64,000 nt of DNA from Lacimicrobium alkaliphilum. Its GTDB lineage: Bacteria; Pseudomonadota; Gammaproteobacteria; Enterobacterales; Alteromonadaceae. Position 1 is the stretch's first letter. Each line of letters begins with the position of its first letter. Below the pieces are notes generated by a model. The model saw nothing but the letters and a program-made list of their open reading frames with translations. It was not told the DNA's origin and did not search any database. This document shows, piece by piece, positions 17,011 through 25,213 of the stretch. The stretch covers positions 148,207 through 212,206 of the forward strand of contig NZ_NISX01000007.1 of assembly GCF_002591895.1 (NCBI RefSeq), read 5' to 3'. A program made the position numbers and the translations under genes.

Positions 17011-17748
17011 TCAGAGCGAAGCGGGGGAGCATCCAGTGTGTTCTTTTTTACATCGATACATGGCCGTATCGGCATGATGGATCAGTTCCTGAGTACTGTT
17101 GCCATCTGCCGGGAAGAGTGCCACACCAATGCTGGCTGACAAAGACACACTGCCACTCTTTATCTGATAGGGTTGTGCCAACAGATGTGCCATCTTGTTG
17201 ACAAATGGCTTCACATCCTCTTTTTTGCTGATAGTGTTCAGCAGTAACAGAAACTCATCACCACCGTGGCGACTGATGGCGTCACTTTCACGAATAGCGG
17301 AACGCAAGCGTGCGCTGACCAGTTGAAGCACCTCATCACCAGCCCCGTGGCCGAACTGATCATTGACGGGTTTAAAGTTATCCAGATCGACAAACAACAG
17401 GGCAAACAGACTGTGTTGCCGTTTGGCGATACTGATAGCCTGCTGAATGCGATCCTGCATAATGCTGCGATTGAGGGTTTCGGTAAGTGCATCACACTGA
17501 CTGTCCCGCATCAGTTGCTGTAGCTCCATTCTGGCCTGTTGCAATGCCAGTAACAAACGCTTATTTTCCTGCTGCAATTGTTCGTTTTGCAGACTCCAGA
17601 TATCGCGCTGCAACATCACGTCACAGTTTATTCCATCACGCTGTGCCTGCTGACCATTGTGATCACTGTGACCGTTCTGACGATTGGCCCGCAGTTTTTG
17701 CATGGTGCTGCGCAGCTGAAACGGGTTAAAATCCTGAGGGTCTTTCAT
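17011..17748 (-). CDS. GGDEF diguanylate cyclase, cytosolic
   Basis: 245 residues. The first 85 are charged and helical with a Gln-rich coiled coil ('LQNEQLQQENKRLLLALQQA'). The GGDEF domain then runs to the C-terminus. Active-site parts are intact: 'FVDLDNFKPVNDQFGHGAGD', the signature RHGGDEF, and 'ASIGVALFPADG'. An RESD motif five residues before GGDEF matches the inhibitory I-site (RxxD). No receiver, PAS, GAF or membrane segment is present, so activity is probably set by expression level or by a partner binding the coiled coil. Operator site F lies about 60 bp upstream, linking c-di-GMP to the stress cluster. Confidence 0.92.
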   Translation of the reverse strand: MKDPQDFNPFQLRSTMQKLRANRQNGHSDHNGQQAQRDGINCDVMLQRDIWSLQNEQLQQENKRLLLALQQARMELQQLMRDSQCDALTETLNRSIMQDRIQQAISIAKRQHSLFALLFVDLDNFKPVNDQFGHGAGDEVLQLVSARLRSAIRESDAISRHGGDEFLLLLNTISKKEDVKPFVNKMAHLLAQPYQIKSGSVSLSASIGVALFPADGNSTQELIHHADTAMYRCKKEHTGCSPASL

Positions 17749-17801
17749 AACAGGGCTCCTGTATTGAGACTATTAAGATATCCTGATATTGCTGCGACAA
17801 A

Positions 17802-17817
17802 TGTGCGATATCACACA
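17802..17817. promoter_or_regulatory. Crp-like operator, site F
   Basis: TGTGCG-ATAT-CACACA, upstream of the GGDEF gene. TATCTT lies about 29 bp from the centre on the minus strand and could serve as the -10 box. Confidence 0.65.
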
Positions 17818-17861
17818 TTAACGCAGGAAAATAACAGCCTGTTCACCAGTTTGCTCGCCTG

Positions 17862-18191
17862 CTAAGCAAGGTTGCACTGATCAAGAAAGGTTTTAACCTG
17901 TTTATCAGCCAGATGGCGGTCGATGTGATAGCGCTGTTGCACCAGACTACTCAGTTGTTGCTGATCACCGTCGCTTCTCAGTATTTCGGCTTCACTGAGC
18001 TTGCCCCACTGACTTTTGGCAGCTTTAACCTGTTTCGGCCACTTTACTTTGCCACCAGCTGACGGCCCGGCCTGCTCCGTTTTAGCACTGGCTTCGGGTT
18101 TTATTGGCGTAGCTTCCATTTTATCGTCCATATCGGCCTTGTTCGCTTTGTCGAGTTTCACACCACGATTCTGTTCGCTGTACGTGTTCAT
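17862..18191 (-). CDS. CsbD-like stress protein
   Basis: 109 residues, very hydrophilic. The first 45 residues are a charged, probably disordered stretch. The C-terminal part 'KAAKSQWGKLSEAEILRSDG' followed by 'QQRYHIDRHLADKQVKTFLD' has the CsbD pattern (helix, WGKL, L-x-x-x-x-G-D, Y-x-I-x-x-x-x-A-x-x-x-V-x-x-F). CsbD proteins are abundant general-stress proteins of unknown mechanism. GGAGGT precedes the ATG. Operator site G lies about 85 bp upstream. Confidence 0.7.
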   Translation of the reverse strand: MNTYSEQNRGVKLDKANKADMDDKMEATPIKPEASAKTEQAGPSAGGKVKWPKQVKAAKSQWGKLSEAEILRSDGDQQQLSSLVQQRYHIDRHLADKQVKTFLDQCNLA

Positions 18192-18519
18192 AAAAGACCT
18201 CCTTATAGGTTCCTTCAGTACAAGATTGCACTGACCGGTAGAACAAAGTCTGAACGATGGTCAAATCTGAGTCGGTGCGCCAACGCGCATAAGGGCAGTT
18301 AATGCACAATGGTTTGTACTGTTATTGTCGCAATATAGAGGTCAACCTGAAGCCGGGCACGACTGAGCCTGAGGTAACAACAGGGTTCACAGAATCCGCC
18401 TTTATCCGGATTGCAGGCCATTCAAATCTGCTGCTCCAGGCAGATCGCGACAAAGCATACAGGCGACAATTGAACAAATTTGTTTTAATCTTCACGCTAT
18501 CGCTCTTTGTCCACAAGGC
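18192..18519. other. Divergent gap between CsbD-like and DUF2891 genes
   Basis: It contains operator site G at 18274-18289 on the CsbD side. The remainder, toward the DUF2891 gene, shows no clear palindrome or terminator. Confidence 0.5.
18274..18289. promoter_or_regulatory. Crp-like operator, site G
   Basis: GGTGCG-CCAA-CGCGCA, about 85 bp upstream of the CsbD-like gene. The -10 region at the expected distance is weak. Confidence 0.6.
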
Positions 18520-19611
18520 ATGACTATGATGTTTCGCACACTTATCGGCACCGCCCTACTCCTTTTTATCAGCCTGAGCAGCCACTCAAACAGCTCACAA
18601 AGCAGCGCGGCTCATGCCCTTACCCTGACTGAGGCCAACAAGCTGGTTACCCTACCAATACATTGTGTTGAAACACCTTACCCTTATAAAACCGGTGTGG
18701 TACTGGGCAGCGCAGAAGATTTGCAAGAGCCTTTTGTGCATCATCCGATTTTTTACGGATGCTTTGACTGGCACAGCGCCGCACATGGTTACTGGTCGCT
18801 GGTAACCTTACTGCGCCAGTTTCCGGATTTAGAGCAGGCTGACCAGGTTAAAGCCGTACTCCAGCGTAATTTAACCGCCGACAAAGTGGCCGGTGAAGTG
18901 GCCTTTTTCAGTAAAGACATCAATGCCTCTTTCGAGCGCACTTATGGCTGGGCCTGGTTGCTGAAACTCTCCGATGAACTGCATACCTGGCAGGATCCCA
19001 TGGCCCAGCAACTGGCGAATAACCTGCAGCCACTGGCCGATCTGATCGTTAAACGCTATCTGGATTTCCTGCCGCGACTGCTCTACCCCATCCGGGTGGG
19101 CGAGCACACCAATATCGCCTTCGGTTTAAGTTTTGCCTATGACTACGCGGTGAATCGCCAACATAGCGAACTGCAACAACTTATTGCCGGGCGGGCAAAG
19201 GCGTATTTTCTGGAAGATAAGAACTGCCCCATAAGCTGGGAGCCCAGCGGCTACGATTTTATCTCACCCTGCCTCGAAGAAGTGGGCCTGATGCAGCGCA
19301 TTCTGCCTGAAGATCAGTTCCTGCCCTGGTTAGAGAGTTTTATGCCGCAACTGGCCGACCCGGACTATCAGTTAGCAGTAGGGAGCGTCAGCGACCGCAC
19401 CGATGGCAAGCTGGTGCATCTGGATGGTTTAAATTTCAGCCGTGCATGGAATCTCTATGCCCTGGCAGGGCAGTATCCGAAGTATCACCATTTAAACGCG
19501 CTGGCGGATAAACATATGGCCCATTCCTACCCCAACCTGATAGGCGACAGCTATGAAGGCAGCCACTGGCTGGGCAGCTTTGCTATTCATGCCTTAAACA
19601 GCGCCAGATAA
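18520..19611 (+). CDS. Secreted DUF2891 protein
   Basis: 363 residues. A signal peptide is visible (hydrophobic core 'TLIGTALLLFISLSS'). Three in-frame ATGs lie at 18520, 18526 and 18529; AAGG is best spaced for the second, which would shorten the N-terminus by two residues. Family marks of DUF2891 are 'HPIFYGCFDWHSAAHGYWSL', 'FERTYGWAWLLKLSDEL', 'YPIRVGEHTNIAFGLSFAYD', 'WEPSGYDFISPCLEE' and 'DGLNFSRAWNLYALA'. The fold is probably an alpha/alpha barrel, and conserved His, Asp and Glu suggest an enzyme, but the reaction is unknown. Confidence 0.85.
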   Translation: MTMMFRTLIGTALLLFISLSSHSNSSQSSAAHALTLTEANKLVTLPIHCVETPYPYKTGVVLGSAEDLQEPFVHHPIFYGCFDWHSAAHGYWSLVTLLRQFPDLEQADQVKAVLQRNLTADKVAGEVAFFSKDINASFERTYGWAWLLKLSDELHTWQDPMAQQLANNLQPLADLIVKRYLDFLPRLLYPIRVGEHTNIAFGLSFAYDYAVNRQHSELQQLIAGRAKAYFLEDKNCPISWEPSGYDFISPCLEEVGLMQRILPEDQFLPWLESFMPQLADPDYQLAVGSVSDRTDGKLVHLDGLNFSRAWNLYALAGQYPKYHHLNALADKHMAHSYPNLIGDSYEGSHWLGSFAIHALNSAR

Positions 19612-19661
19612 TAGCGCTGTTTAAGGCAGCGCTGACCGCCAACGGGCCCCGGGCCAGTTGG

Positions 19662-20573
19662 CTAAAGATCAGATCGTTTTAACTGCACCTGCAATGCCTC
19701 AACATGAGCGTGATAGTCGTCTGGCCGTGATTTTTTAAACTTCTCCAGATTTATCAACTTCCATTTCACCGATGGATAATGCGAAAAGTCATATATCGAC
19801 CAGTTCGGCACCAGCCGGTTTACACTCAGCAGAAACTCCCTATCTGTATCATTCAGGCTTCCATTGACGAGCCGAATAAGCTGACTTCTGGCCGCCTCCA
19901 TGTCCTCATAGGTAAAGGGCCGATCTGACATGCCGTTAAACTGATTGTCAAAAGCCACGCGTTGGTCAATATGGTTGGGGTTGAGCATCTCATGGGTTGG
20001 ACGGTTGCTACAGATAAGGGCATAGATAACCCCTTCTTTTATCTCAGTTGAATAGCTGTGCTCTTGAAGCAGTAAGTGAACATCGAACAGGTCTCTGGGG
20101 TGCTGCCTGTCCAATGCCGCACAAATCTTACCCCCGTATAGCTGGGATAAGGGAACAACCTGTATATCGCAGAATGCATCAAAGTATTCCTGTGCAGCGT
20201 CACACAATGGCTGCACTGGGGCAGTACTCCCAAGCACGCCCCGGCCAATCATATTGACTTCGATTTTGACCTGCACATCGCCTTCTTCAACCATAAGTTT
20301 GCAAACGTCCGTTTTGTGCGTGATCCTAATCGTTGGCCTCAAAGCAGTGATGTTGGCCTGTACTCTGGCAAGGGAATCGTTGATTGCGCTGATGCTTTCG
20401 TCCCTGTCCTGAATGGGTATATGGGTCAAGTCGATATCCACGGATAACCTTGGCATATCCAGCACAAATAAATTGATGGCTGTACCACCGTGTAGTGCGA
20501 AGCACTTTTCCTTCGCCACTTCGGGAATCACGTTTAGTAGCAGATTCACCTGCCGTAGATATTGCTCTCTCAT
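19662..20573 (-). CDS. abiEii: AbiEii-type nucleotidyltransferase toxin
   Basis: 303 residues of the AbiEii/AbiGii toxin family. The nucleotidyltransferase motif is complete: 'LHGGTAINLFVLDMPRLSVD' followed by IDLT supplies G-G-T-A and the S-x-D-I-D acidic pair. A further Asp/Lys stretch, 'RDLFDVHLLLQE' near residue 165, is also usual for the family. AbiEii toxins use GTP or another nucleotide to block growth, giving a bacteriostatic type IV toxin-antitoxin module that can abort phage infection. The start overlaps the antitoxin stop by four bases. Confidence 0.9.
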   Translation of the reverse strand: MREQYLRQVNLLLNVIPEVAKEKCFALHGGTAINLFVLDMPRLSVDIDLTHIPIQDRDESISAINDSLARVQANITALRPTIRITHKTDVCKLMVEEGDVQVKIEVNMIGRGVLGSTAPVQPLCDAAQEYFDAFCDIQVVPLSQLYGGKICAALDRQHPRDLFDVHLLLQEHSYSTEIKEGVIYALICSNRPTHEMLNPNHIDQRVAFDNQFNGMSDRPFTYEDMEAARSQLIRLVNGSLNDTDREFLLSVNRLVPNWSIYDFSHYPSVKWKLINLEKFKKSRPDDYHAHVEALQVQLKRSDL

Positions 20574-21340
20574 GTATGTGCTTCCAGTGCCTTCGGGACA
20601 GTGATCTGATATTTAGGGATATACACACCATCAGGCACTATCTGGCGTTTACCTTTGCCTAAATCGATGGAATCCAGGTTGAGATAGTTAACCCAACTGT
20701 GTCCGGCTTTTTCGGCCATGTACAGAAACAAGCGTTTCACTTTCACAGAGGTACAGGCTTCCAGTAGCGTCTGTACAGACTTAGGGCGTAGGTTGTTTAA
20801 CCCTTCCATCAACTCAAACACTTCCAGTAGTGGCTGGCTTTCCGGTGCCAGATACAAGCACTCCATTACCGCTCTGGCAGGACTTGATAGCTTTATCTGA
20901 AAGTCTTTGTAGCTGTATTCCGTCAGACCCAGCTCTGCTGGCAGGAATGAGGATGACTGGTATTCGACATGCAGTTTCCAGTCATGCTTTTTAAACCACG
21001 ATGGGAGTTGCTCCGACTGTGCGCCAAAGAGCTGGCAACGTTGCATGGATAGCTCTAGATAATGTGATTTGCCCAGCAGCGACAGCGCCGTTTTAGCCCC
21101 CGGATGTATGGACAGACCTAGCTGGGTTTGCAGGGTATAGATACCCCCTAGCTCATCAACGGCATCGCCGCTTCTGACCAATGCACCTCTTTCAAGCTGG
21201 GTAAACCAATTGCTTTTACGGTAGCGCTTTTGCAGCTCAGGGCTATAGCCTTGCTCTGTCAGCCACGCAGAGGTCAGTACAACGCCACGTGGCGTTGTTG
21301 ACATCAACTGGTTTATTTTACTTCTATTTTCGGTACTCAT
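20570..21340 (-). CDS. abiEi: AbiEi-type antitoxin and autorepressor
   Basis: 256 residues. A winged-helix N-terminus ('GVVLTSAWLTEQGYSPELQK', 'YRKSNWFTQLERGALVR') is followed by the AbiEi antitoxin domain ('GAKTALSLLGKSHYL', 'SSPARAVMECLYLAPE', 'VKRLFLYMAEKAGHSWVNYL'). In type IV systems AbiEi neutralises the toxin's effect without binding it and represses its own promoter through inverted repeats. Two such repeats are present here, one of them covering this gene's start codon. It is translationally coupled to the toxin. Confidence 0.9.
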   Translation of the reverse strand: MSTENRSKINQLMSTTPRGVVLTSAWLTEQGYSPELQKRYRKSNWFTQLERGALVRSGDAVDELGGIYTLQTQLGLSIHPGAKTALSLLGKSHYLELSMQRCQLFGAQSEQLPSWFKKHDWKLHVEYQSSSFLPAELGLTEYSYKDFQIKLSSPARAVMECLYLAPESQPLLEVFELMEGLNNLRPKSVQTLLEACTSVKVKRLFLYMAEKAGHSWVNYLNLDSIDLGKGKRQIVPDGVYIPKYQITVPKALEAHT

Positions 21341-21346
21341 AGTACC
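21332..21346. promoter_or_regulatory. AbiEi operator overlapping the antitoxin start codon
   Basis: GGTACT-CAT-AGTACC, a perfect 6-bp inverted repeat with three-base spacer. The CAT spacer is the ATG of abiEi on the minus strand. Half-sites are identical to those of the second repeat at 21404. Confidence 0.8.
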
Positions 21347-21403
21347 AACTTATCACTATTTTTAAACTACGCCAATAAATCAGTTTATATTATTTAATAT
21401 AGT

Positions 21404-21418
21404 GGTACTTATAGTACC
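21404..21418. promoter_or_regulatory. AbiEi operator, promoter-proximal
   Basis: GGTACT-TAT-AGTACC, the same half-sites and spacer length as the start-codon repeat, 72 bp upstream of it. The DNA between them is very AT-rich and should hold the promoter, so the antitoxin can clamp both ends. Confidence 0.8.
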
Positions 21419-21594
21419 CATATAAAAACAATTATAAACCAAATGTGTTGTTAAGAGTTCGGCTTATTTATTAACCAAGGTCGGATTCTGTATTAACGGC
21501 GCTGCACAACAATGCCCGCCCGGCTGGTCATCGGTGATCGCTTCTACCGGTAAGGAATGCTCACCCTGCTGGTAAGGATTGCCCGATCAGACAT

Positions 21595-21624
21595 AAAAAA
21601 CGCCAGAAACAAAAGGCGTTTTTT
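21595..21624. terminator. Rho-independent terminator
   Basis: AAAAAACGCC / GGCGTTTTTT with a ten-base loop. It works on either strand and sits just downstream of the small secreted protein gene at 21642. Confidence 0.8.
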
Positions 21625-21641
21625 CAAACAAGAGGCCGGTA

Positions 21642-21971
21642 TCAGTCTTTATTCTTCTTCTCTTTCCGAGCTTTGATTTTGATGACCGGGCTGGTGTCGT
21701 CTCGGGACAGGCATTCTTTGTCGTGGCCATTTTTGAAGGTGAGTTCTACCGGCTGGCTTTGCTGTTTGGCCCGTTGGGCGATGGCCATTTTGGTGGGCAG
21801 GTCGTCATCACCGACAAAGCCCAGCACCTGCCAGTTCTGGCCTTCCAACTGGATAAAGGTCTTCTCTTCGGTGGGATACAACATCTGCACCTTGGCATCC
21901 GGGCATTTGACGTTAGCCTGGGCCAAAGTGCTGGCCAGTAACAGCAACAGCCCTGTTATTATTCTTTGCAT
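21642..21971 (-). CDS. Small secreted protein of unknown function
   Basis: 109 residues with a clear signal peptide ending at AQA. The mature part has two cysteines (KCPDAK and KECLSRD) about 67 residues apart, which may form a disulphide, and ends in a strongly basic tail (KARKEKKNKD). Middle motif: 'IQLEGQNWQVLGFVGDDDLP'. No family was recognised. It has its own terminator and an A/G-rich ribosome site, so it looks real and monocistronic. Confidence 0.65.
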   Translation of the reverse strand: MQRIITGLLLLLASTLAQANVKCPDAKVQMLYPTEEKTFIQLEGQNWQVLGFVGDDDLPTKMAIAQRAKQQSQPVELTFKNGHDKECLSRDDTSPVIKIKARKEKKNKD

Positions 21972-22349
21972 CTTTATCCCTTTAAGCTATTGATTAGTAG
22001 TTATTTTTTCTTGTTTTTGCACGATGCAAGACTTGACCCCGTGTCCAGAAAATTGCTGTTAACTTCTGCTAAAAAGCCAGGAAAGCGCCAGAAAACGCAA
22101 TGCAAAGACAAAAAGGAAGGCCTGCCCACATTTGAACGTTATGTCGGTGTGTGACACGGCATAACCGGTCTCAGCGTTGGTTCAGCGCCAATGTCTTTAA
22201 CAATTGGCGGTGGGCAAACGCTTCACTGGCGTATAGAATTGCCGCCGATAGCAGATAGCCCATTGCAACCCCTCTCGGGGCAAGACTATGTGATTGTAAG
22301 CAGACGTTTTATCAGTCGTCCAAACTCAGCTTCGCAACAGGAAAATGAC
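21972..22349. other. Intergenic region with a possible transposable-element end
   Basis: Around 22020-22042 the sequence GATGCAAGACTTGACCCC appears. It resembles ends often seen with small Y1-transposase elements and shares the TGACCCC core with the ends of the element at 46038. No partner repeat or transposase was found nearby. The rest contains short frames without family character and the leader of the AraC gene. Confidence 0.3.
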
Positions 22350-23501
22350 ATGACAGTGGATGTAGTGCCAACGGTAATTTACTCAAGCATGATGGGGGTC
22401 GTTGCCCTGGCGATTATACAAGCCTGCAACAAGCCTAAACATAAGCAGACGTATTATCTGTTGGGTCTGTTAGTGCTGATGCTAACCCATATTATTGGCG
22501 AGCTTTACATTTACTCTGGCGCCTATCAATACGCACCGGCTATTGCGGGGTTTCAGCTCCCGCTGAGAATGTTGTTGGGGCCGGCTCTCTACTTTTACGC
22601 TTATATGGCCATGTCGTCAGACAGCACACTGTCGGTTAAAAGCTATTCCATGGCCTTGCTCGGCCCGATGGTAGTGATTGTTGCCATGATACCTTTTATG
22701 TTTATGATCAGTGGTGAGCAAAAACTGGCATTGGCAAATCCGGCAACCCGGGACCCGGAACTGTGGAAAATCGCACAATTCACCTGCCTGTTTACCGCTA
22801 TCACGTTTATCGCTTTTACTTTCGCTTACCTGACGGCAACACTGCGGTTGCACGCCCAACACCGTCGACAGTTGATGGATAAGTTCTCGGCCATTGAGCA
22901 TCGCTCCATGGACTGGCTGCGCGTGGTGTTAATCTTATGGGGGCTGGTCTGGTTTATTTACACCGTCAACTACGCAGCCACCTTTTTAGGGGTTAACTGG
23001 TTTGTTCTCGATGCCTTTTTACCTGTGTTCGAATTGTCCGTTTTGCTGTCGTTTACCTACCTTGCACTCAATCAGTCGACATTGAGCAGTACCGAGAAAG
23101 ACAATAGCAAAGAGACGCAAAAAAGACGTGCCTTACTGCCAAAAGACACAATGCGACAGATTGCGGCTCAGTTAACCGTCGCAATGTCAGAAAAAACCTT
23201 GTTTAAAGATGAAGATTTATCCCTGAATCGATTAGCAACAGAAATATCGGTCAGCGAAAACTACATTTCAGAAACCCTGTCACAAGAACTCAATACTAAC
23301 TTTTTCCAGTTTGTTAATTCCTTTCGCATTAATGAGGCGAAAAAGCTACTGACCGATACGAATCTGCCGGTGACCACCATTGTTTATGAAGTGGGGTATA
23401 AATCAAAATCGACCTTTAACGCCGCCTTCAAAAAAATTGAGGGCGTGACGCCATCGGCGTATCGAGCATCACATTTGCTCGAAATTCAGCCAGAAAGCTG
23501 A
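22350..23501 (+). CDS. Membrane-bound AraC-family regulator
   Basis: 383 residues from ATG 22350 (AGGA nine bases upstream). A longer frame from 22191 adds 53 residues of non-membrane sequence and is unlikely. The N-terminal 230 residues hold about seven transmembrane helices ('VIYSSMMGVVALAIIQAC', 'YYLLGLLVLMLTHIIGELYI' and others). The C-terminal 100 residues are an AraC DNA-binding domain with both helix-turn-helix units: 'LSLNRLATEISVSENYISE' and 'VTTIVYEVGYKSKSTFNAAF', then 'GVTPSAYR'. It probably senses a signal in the membrane and controls the adjacent DUF2306 gene. Confidence 0.88.
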   Translation: MTVDVVPTVIYSSMMGVVALAIIQACNKPKHKQTYYLLGLLVLMLTHIIGELYIYSGAYQYAPAIAGFQLPLRMLLGPALYFYAYMAMSSDSTLSVKSYSMALLGPMVVIVAMIPFMFMISGEQKLALANPATRDPELWKIAQFTCLFTAITFIAFTFAYLTATLRLHAQHRRQLMDKFSAIEHRSMDWLRVVLILWGLVWFIYTVNYAATFLGVNWFVLDAFLPVFELSVLLSFTYLALNQSTLSSTEKDNSKETQKRRALLPKDTMRQIAAQLTVAMSEKTLFKDEDLSLNRLATEISVSENYISETLSQELNTNFFQFVNSFRINEAKKLLTDTNLPVTTIVYEVGYKSKSTFNAAFKKIEGVTPSAYRASHLLEIQPES

Positions 23502-23509
23502 ACAATTTG

Positions 23510-23531
23510 GTCCGAATGGGCACATTCGGAC
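23510..23531. promoter_or_regulatory. 22-bp palindrome before the DUF2306 gene
   Basis: GTCCGAATG-GGCA-CATTCGGAC: a perfect 9-bp stem with four-base centre, nine bases after the AraC stop and about 60 bp before the next start. There is no T-run, so an operator for the AraC-type protein is more likely than a terminator. Confidence 0.5.
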
Positions 23532-23592
23532 GTCATCCACACCTGTTTTCTCGAAAATTGCACTATATCGTCAATGCAAAGAGAGAATAGTT

Positions 23593-24486
23593 TTGGAAAC
23601 GACATCAGTAAATACTTCAGTATCCAATGCGAAAAATACCCCGGTTCAACCTGCCAGGTATTCAGCGCAGGCAAAGGCTGTTTTAGCAAAAAATGTATTA
23701 AAATACGCCGCGACGTTTTGGTTCATCAGCATCATGCTCGGCCAGTGGTTGTTCTTCTACTACATTATGTCGTTCTACGGCTTTTCGGTGATCAACGACA
23801 ACATGGAAATTTGGAACCGCTGGGAACCCTTAGGCAGCAAGCCCTATGACGCCAATGATTCGACAGGTAATCTGTTTTTCGCCGCCCATGCGATTGGTGC
23901 GGGTATCGTCGCGTTTGGCGGCGCACTGCAATTAATTCCCAAATTGCGCACCGTCGCACCAAGGTTCCACAAGATAAATGGCTATGTTTATTTGCTAACC
24001 GTTTTTTGTCTGGCCATGTCAGGCTTTTATCTGTCATGGGTCAGAGGCACCAGCCCGGATACATTGTCTGCCATAGGCACCAGTATTAATGGGTTTCTTA
24101 TCCTCGGGTTTGCCTACTTGACGGTGAAAACGGCAAGAAACAAACAACTTGCCAGTCACAGAAAATGGGCAATACGGCTGTTCCTGGTATCGAATGCACA
24201 ATGGTTTCTTCGGGTTGGTGTGTTCAGCTATATGGTCACAGGGACAGTTGCAGGCGCTAATCCGGCCTTTGGCGATCCCTTTTTCCCAATCTGGACATTT
24301 GCATGCTTTTTGTTGCCACTGGCATCGGCACAGCTTTATTTTTACGCTTCTGAAAAAGGAAGTAACAGACTCAAGCTGCTTACCGGTGGCGTACTATGCG
24401 GGCTGACTTTGATGATGCTGATTGGCGTAATGGGCCTGACCCCATTTTTGATCAAAATCATAAACGGCGAGGCCATTGTCTTTTAA
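23593..24486 (+). CDS. DUF2306 multi-pass membrane protein
   Basis: 297 residues. Translation seems to begin at TTG 23593 after AAAGAGAGA; the next ATG lies within the first membrane helix. About seven hydrophobic helices are present. DUF2306 marks include 'FFAAHAIGAGIVAFGGALQL', 'RFHKINGYVYLLTVFCLAMS' and 'SHRKWAIRLFLVSNAQWFLR', with His residues in helices that may bind metal or haem. The function is unknown. It follows the membrane AraC regulator by 91 bp, a pairing that suggests regulator and target. Confidence 0.82.
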   Translation: METTSVNTSVSNAKNTPVQPARYSAQAKAVLAKNVLKYAATFWFISIMLGQWLFFYYIMSFYGFSVINDNMEIWNRWEPLGSKPYDANDSTGNLFFAAHAIGAGIVAFGGALQLIPKLRTVAPRFHKINGYVYLLTVFCLAMSGFYLSWVRGTSPDTLSAIGTSINGFLILGFAYLTVKTARNKQLASHRKWAIRLFLVSNAQWFLRVGVFSYMVTGTVAGANPAFGDPFFPIWTFACFLLPLASAQLYFYASEKGSNRLKLLTGGVLCGLTLMMLIGVMGLTPFLIKIINGEAIVF

Positions 24487-24572
24487 ATCAGCTGTAAGTT
24501 ACTCTGGATTGCAACGGACTGTTCAAATGGGGAAATCCCGCTGGCACTACCTTACTGGATCTTAAACGGCCG

Positions 24573-25100
24573 CTACTGACACCACTTTTGATCCAGACGG
24601 ATTGCGCCGTTAAAAGACCTGGCCGGTATGGGTTGAATCAGCACCTCGCCCTTGTTGGAGGTCATGCGGTGAATATACTCCCCCTCACCGGTGGCAATAC
24701 CCACATGGGTGATCACACCTTCAGCCCAGTTGCCGTAGGTGTTTTGCAGAAACACCAGATCACCGGGCTGTAACGCCTCGATACTATCAATACGCTGGCC
24801 GAATTCTTCACTGGCCAGCGAATCGGCGTGTTCTGGCAATAATTGGTCGCCCTTACCAAGCAAGTGTTTGTCCCAGGGCTGTTGCGTTTCAAGGGTTGCA
24901 AACTGGTCTCCACAGGCAGCTTTGAGCACTTCGCGGGTCCAGTTCATGCATTGCTCTGCTTCACCTACCCTGTAACTCTGTTTTTGCCATTTAAGACTGT
25001 GTTGATAGATTTGCTGGCCTGGTTGTGCCGCCATGGTGGTAGCAGGCATTAACAGCAGAATAAGCCCCAGGCTAAATATTGCAGGTCTGGTTAACAACAT
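24573..25100 (-). CDS. Secreted NlpC/P60-like cysteine peptidase
   Basis: 175 residues with a signal peptide ending near TMAA. A CHAP/NlpC-like arrangement is seen: Cys in 'VGEAEQCMNWTREVLKAAC' (near residue 52), 'LQPGDLVFLQ' near 118, and His in 'EGVITHVGIATGEGEYIHRM' near 140. Such enzymes cut peptide stems of the cell wall or other periplasmic peptides. It is short for the family and has no binding module. It lies at the edge of a block rich in peptidase genes but has its own promoter region. Confidence 0.7.
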   Translation of the reverse strand: MLLTRPAIFSLGLILLLMPATTMAAQPGQQIYQHSLKWQKQSYRVGEAEQCMNWTREVLKAACGDQFATLETQQPWDKHLLGKGDQLLPEHADSLASEEFGQRIDSIEALQPGDLVFLQNTYGNWAEGVITHVGIATGEGEYIHRMTSNKGEVLIQPIPARSFNGAIRLDQKWCQ

Positions 25101-25213
25101 CAGTGGTATTCCTCACGTCAACGAGTCAGACCACTATGCGCAGAAATATATTGAAGTAAAAATGAATACCCATCGTCTGATACGATGATATCGGGTGCAG
25201 TCAGAGGCTGTAC

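Noticed and set aside
19613..19633. Terminator after the DUF2891 gene (AGCGCTG/CAGCGCT)
   Set aside because: The stem is good but no T-run follows on either strand; left out of the feature list.
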